Assembly (NCBI GenBank): GCA_029937535.1
Contig: JAPYPT010000013.1
Span: forward strand, 1-36,241
Length of the DNA stretch: 36,241 nucleotides
Origin: Alphaproteobacteria bacterium
GTDB lineage: Bacteria; Pseudomonadota; Alphaproteobacteria; GCA-2731375
Reading direction: 5' to 3'
Below, one piece after another: positions 34,927 to 36,241 of this stretch (position 1 is its first letter; the number at the start of each line of letters is the position of its first letter). The translations under genes and the position numbers were made by a program. The notes under the pieces were generated by a model. The model was not told where the DNA came from. It did not search any database and was given only the letters and a program-made list of their open reading frames with translations.

Positions 34927-35350
34927 ATTTAGCTCTGTCCGGGTAGCCGAGTTCCCAGTGGGAGCCCGGCAAATGTGGCAGCCCGTCGGCAAATTTTATC
35001 CACGGCACCATGCCGTCCACCCAGATGTGATCGTCGGGTTTGACAAGGGCGGGATCGTCCAGGGCGGCGGCGGAGATATCCAGTTCGTCGCCGTGGTCGT
35101 CAGAGGCATAACCCAGCGTGGTGCCGCAGGTGCCGCAAAAGCTTCGCCGGATCACGGGGGAGGAGCGATAAACCGTCGGCGTGCCCTGGGTGTAGGCGAA
35201 GCCCTCCGGCGGCAGGGTAATCCAGGTGATAAACGGCGCCCCCGTCGCCTTGCGGCAGGTCGCGCAATGGCAATGGCTGACCACCAGGGGCTCGCTCGTG
35301 ATTTCAAAACGGATATCGCCGCACAGACAACCGCCAACCATTTTTCTCAT
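34916..35350 (-). CDS. GFA (glutathione-dependent formaldehyde-activating)-like protein
   Basis: A small zinc protein of 144 aa, with cysteines Cys8 and Cys10 (GGCLCGD), Cys27, Cys29 and Cys32 (SHCHCATCRK), and Cys72 and Cys75 (FCGTCGTTLG), the standard GFA zinc pattern. I chose ATG 35350, preceded by GGGGAG; the frame extends upstream, but the added 54 residues are Cys- and Arg-rich and lie over the sulfatase gene. Although named for Gfa, most such proteins have unknown function. It is transcribed with the sulfatase gene ending 19 bases upstream. Confidence 0.85.
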   Translation of the reverse strand: MRKMVGGCLCGDIRFEITSEPLVVSHCHCATCRKATGAPFITWITLPPEGFAYTQGTPTVYRSSPVIRRSFCGTCGTTLGYASDDHGDELDISAAALDDPALVKPDDHIWVDGMVPWIKFADGLPHLPGSHWELGYPDRAKSTE

Positions 35351-35369
35351 TGTTTTTCGCTCCCCGGTG

Positions 35370-36241
35370 TTACCAGACGCCGAAAATATAGCCGCGCGCC
35401 TTGGCGTTGCCCGTGCGCCGTTCCACGGTGTCATTGGACATCGCCGTGCGCATGTGCCGGCCGCGCAGCCAGTGGAACAGTCTTTCATGCAATATGGCCC
35501 GCTGTTCCCCATGGGCCGGATCGGTTCCCAAGTCAGATTGTTCGTTCGGGTCTTCCGCCAGATGGAACAGTTGGGGTGGGAAGCCTTCGTAGAAGATATA
35601 TTTCCAGTCCGCCGTCCGGATCATGTAGGCCCGTGCCTCATTGGGGCCCAGGCCCAGGGCGCGGCGGGCGGGGTGAAAGGTGTAATCAGTTTCTGAAAAC
35701 ACCGCGTCGCGCCAATCTTCGATTTCATCGCCCCGCAGCAGCGGCAAAAGGGAGCGGCCCTCCAGACGGTGATCGTGCCGGTCGCCGCCCTGACTGTCCA
35801 GAAAGGTGGGGATCAGATCGATGGCTTCCACTAAACGGTCGTCCACGGCGCCACGGCGGCCATCGGCGGCGGTGTCGGGGTCATAAATGATCATGGGAAT
35901 GCGCGCGACCTCTTCATGCAGCAGGTCCTTTTCGGCCAGGCCATGATCGCCCAGGTAATCCCCGTGGTCCGAGGTCAGCACGATCATGGTGTCATCCATC
36001 CGGCCCTGGTCTTCCAGATAGGCTATGAGGCGGCCGAACTGGTCGTCGCACTGGGCGATAAGGCCCATGTAGGCGGGGATCACCGTGCGGCGCACCTCGT
36101 CGCGGCGGAAATTCTCGCTGCCCTCGTGATCCATGAAGGCGCCGACCACGGGGTGGCGGTCCGCCAATTCCCCCTGGCCCATATTGGCGGGCAGGATCTG
36201 GTTGGGGCCGTACATATCGTTGTAGGGGCGGGGCACCACAT
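35370..36241 (-). CDS. Sulfatase/phosphonate monoester hydrolase-like protein (partial)
   Basis: The C-terminal part, about 290 residues, of an alkaline-phosphatase-superfamily sulfatase; the N-terminus lies beyond the window, including the CxPSR formylglycine site. Seen are the metal-binding TSDHGDYLGDHGL, KDLLHEEVARIPMIIYDPD, and the C-terminal substrate-side segments AYMIRTADWKYIFYEGFPPQ and LFHLAEDPNEQSDL. The pattern fits arylsulfatase/phosphonate-monoester-hydrolase types. It could remove sulfate from a carbohydrate or aromatic ester. The GFA-like gene follows on the same strand. Confidence 0.88.
   Translation of the reverse strand, partial: VVPRPYNDMYGPNQILPANMGQGELADRHPVVGAFMDHEGSENFRRDEVRRTVIPAYMGLIAQCDDQFGRLIAYLEDQGRMDDTMIVLTSDHGDYLGDHGLAEKDLLHEEVARIPMIIYDPDTAADGRRGAVDDRLVEAIDLIPTFLDSQGGDRHDHRLEGRSLLPLLRGDEIEDWRDAVFSETDYTFHPARRALGLGPNEARAYMIRTADWKYIFYEGFPPQLFHLAEDPNEQSDLGTDPAHGEQRAILHERLFHWLRGRHMRTAMSNDTVERRTGNAKARGYIFGVW

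Overview
The window looks like a chromosomal segment of an alphaproteobacterium, probably in or near the Rhodospirillales. This is inferred from the moderately high G+C, from the housekeeping order erpA/xth divergent from dgt-argS-SPOR-nagZ-scpA-scpB-tatABC that is typical of the class, from a soluble class III cyclase fused to TolB-like and TPR domains, and from abundant acyl-CoA dehydrogenases. No tRNA, rRNA, CRISPR array, phage or intact transposase was seen.

Layout. (1) 1-482 has no convincing gene and carries two strong palindromic repeats. (2) 483-2250, minus strand: a MarR regulator overlapping an EmrA/HlyD-type membrane fusion protein, with no EmrB partner in the window. (3) 2361-7438: a short-chain dehydrogenase, MtnA, a fused class II aldolase/short-chain dehydrogenase, and a convergent PfkB kinase. 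Together they resemble a dihydroxyacetone-phosphate (DHAP) shunt for salvage of 5-deoxy- or 5-methylthio-pentose phosphates. A 266-bp inverted-repeat element sits exactly between the mtnA stop and the aldolase start. (4) 7912-14931: two paralogous acyl-CoA dehydrogenases flanking a soluble PAS hybrid histidine kinase, then a third, divergent acyl-CoA dehydrogenase and a phytanoyl-CoA dioxygenase-like protein, suggesting breakdown of branched or cyclic acyl-CoAs. (5) 14932-16704, minus: adenylate cyclase/TPR protein. (6) 16771-17895, minus: exonuclease III and ErpA. (7) 18037-26563: dgt, argS, a SPOR protein, nagZ, scpA, scpB, tatA, tatB, tatC. (8) 26729-32117: a complete branched-chain-amino-acid-type (HAAT) ABC transporter whose binding protein has a twin-arginine-like signal and whose LivM-type permease has an extra C-terminal membrane region. 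(9) 32223-34926: an IlvD/Edd dehydratase and a cyclase-family metal hydrolase. (10) 34916-36241, minus: a GFA-like zinc protein and the C-terminal part of a sulfatase, cut by the window end.

How it works together. The housekeeping block covers Fe-S maturation, nucleotide pool control, cell-wall recycling, chromosome segregation and folded-protein export. The accessory blocks are small catabolic modules: pentose-phosphate salvage, acyl-CoA oxidation with its own sensor kinase, and uptake plus dehydration of an organic or sugar acid. Substrates are inferred from family membership and neighbourhood only; no database search was possible.
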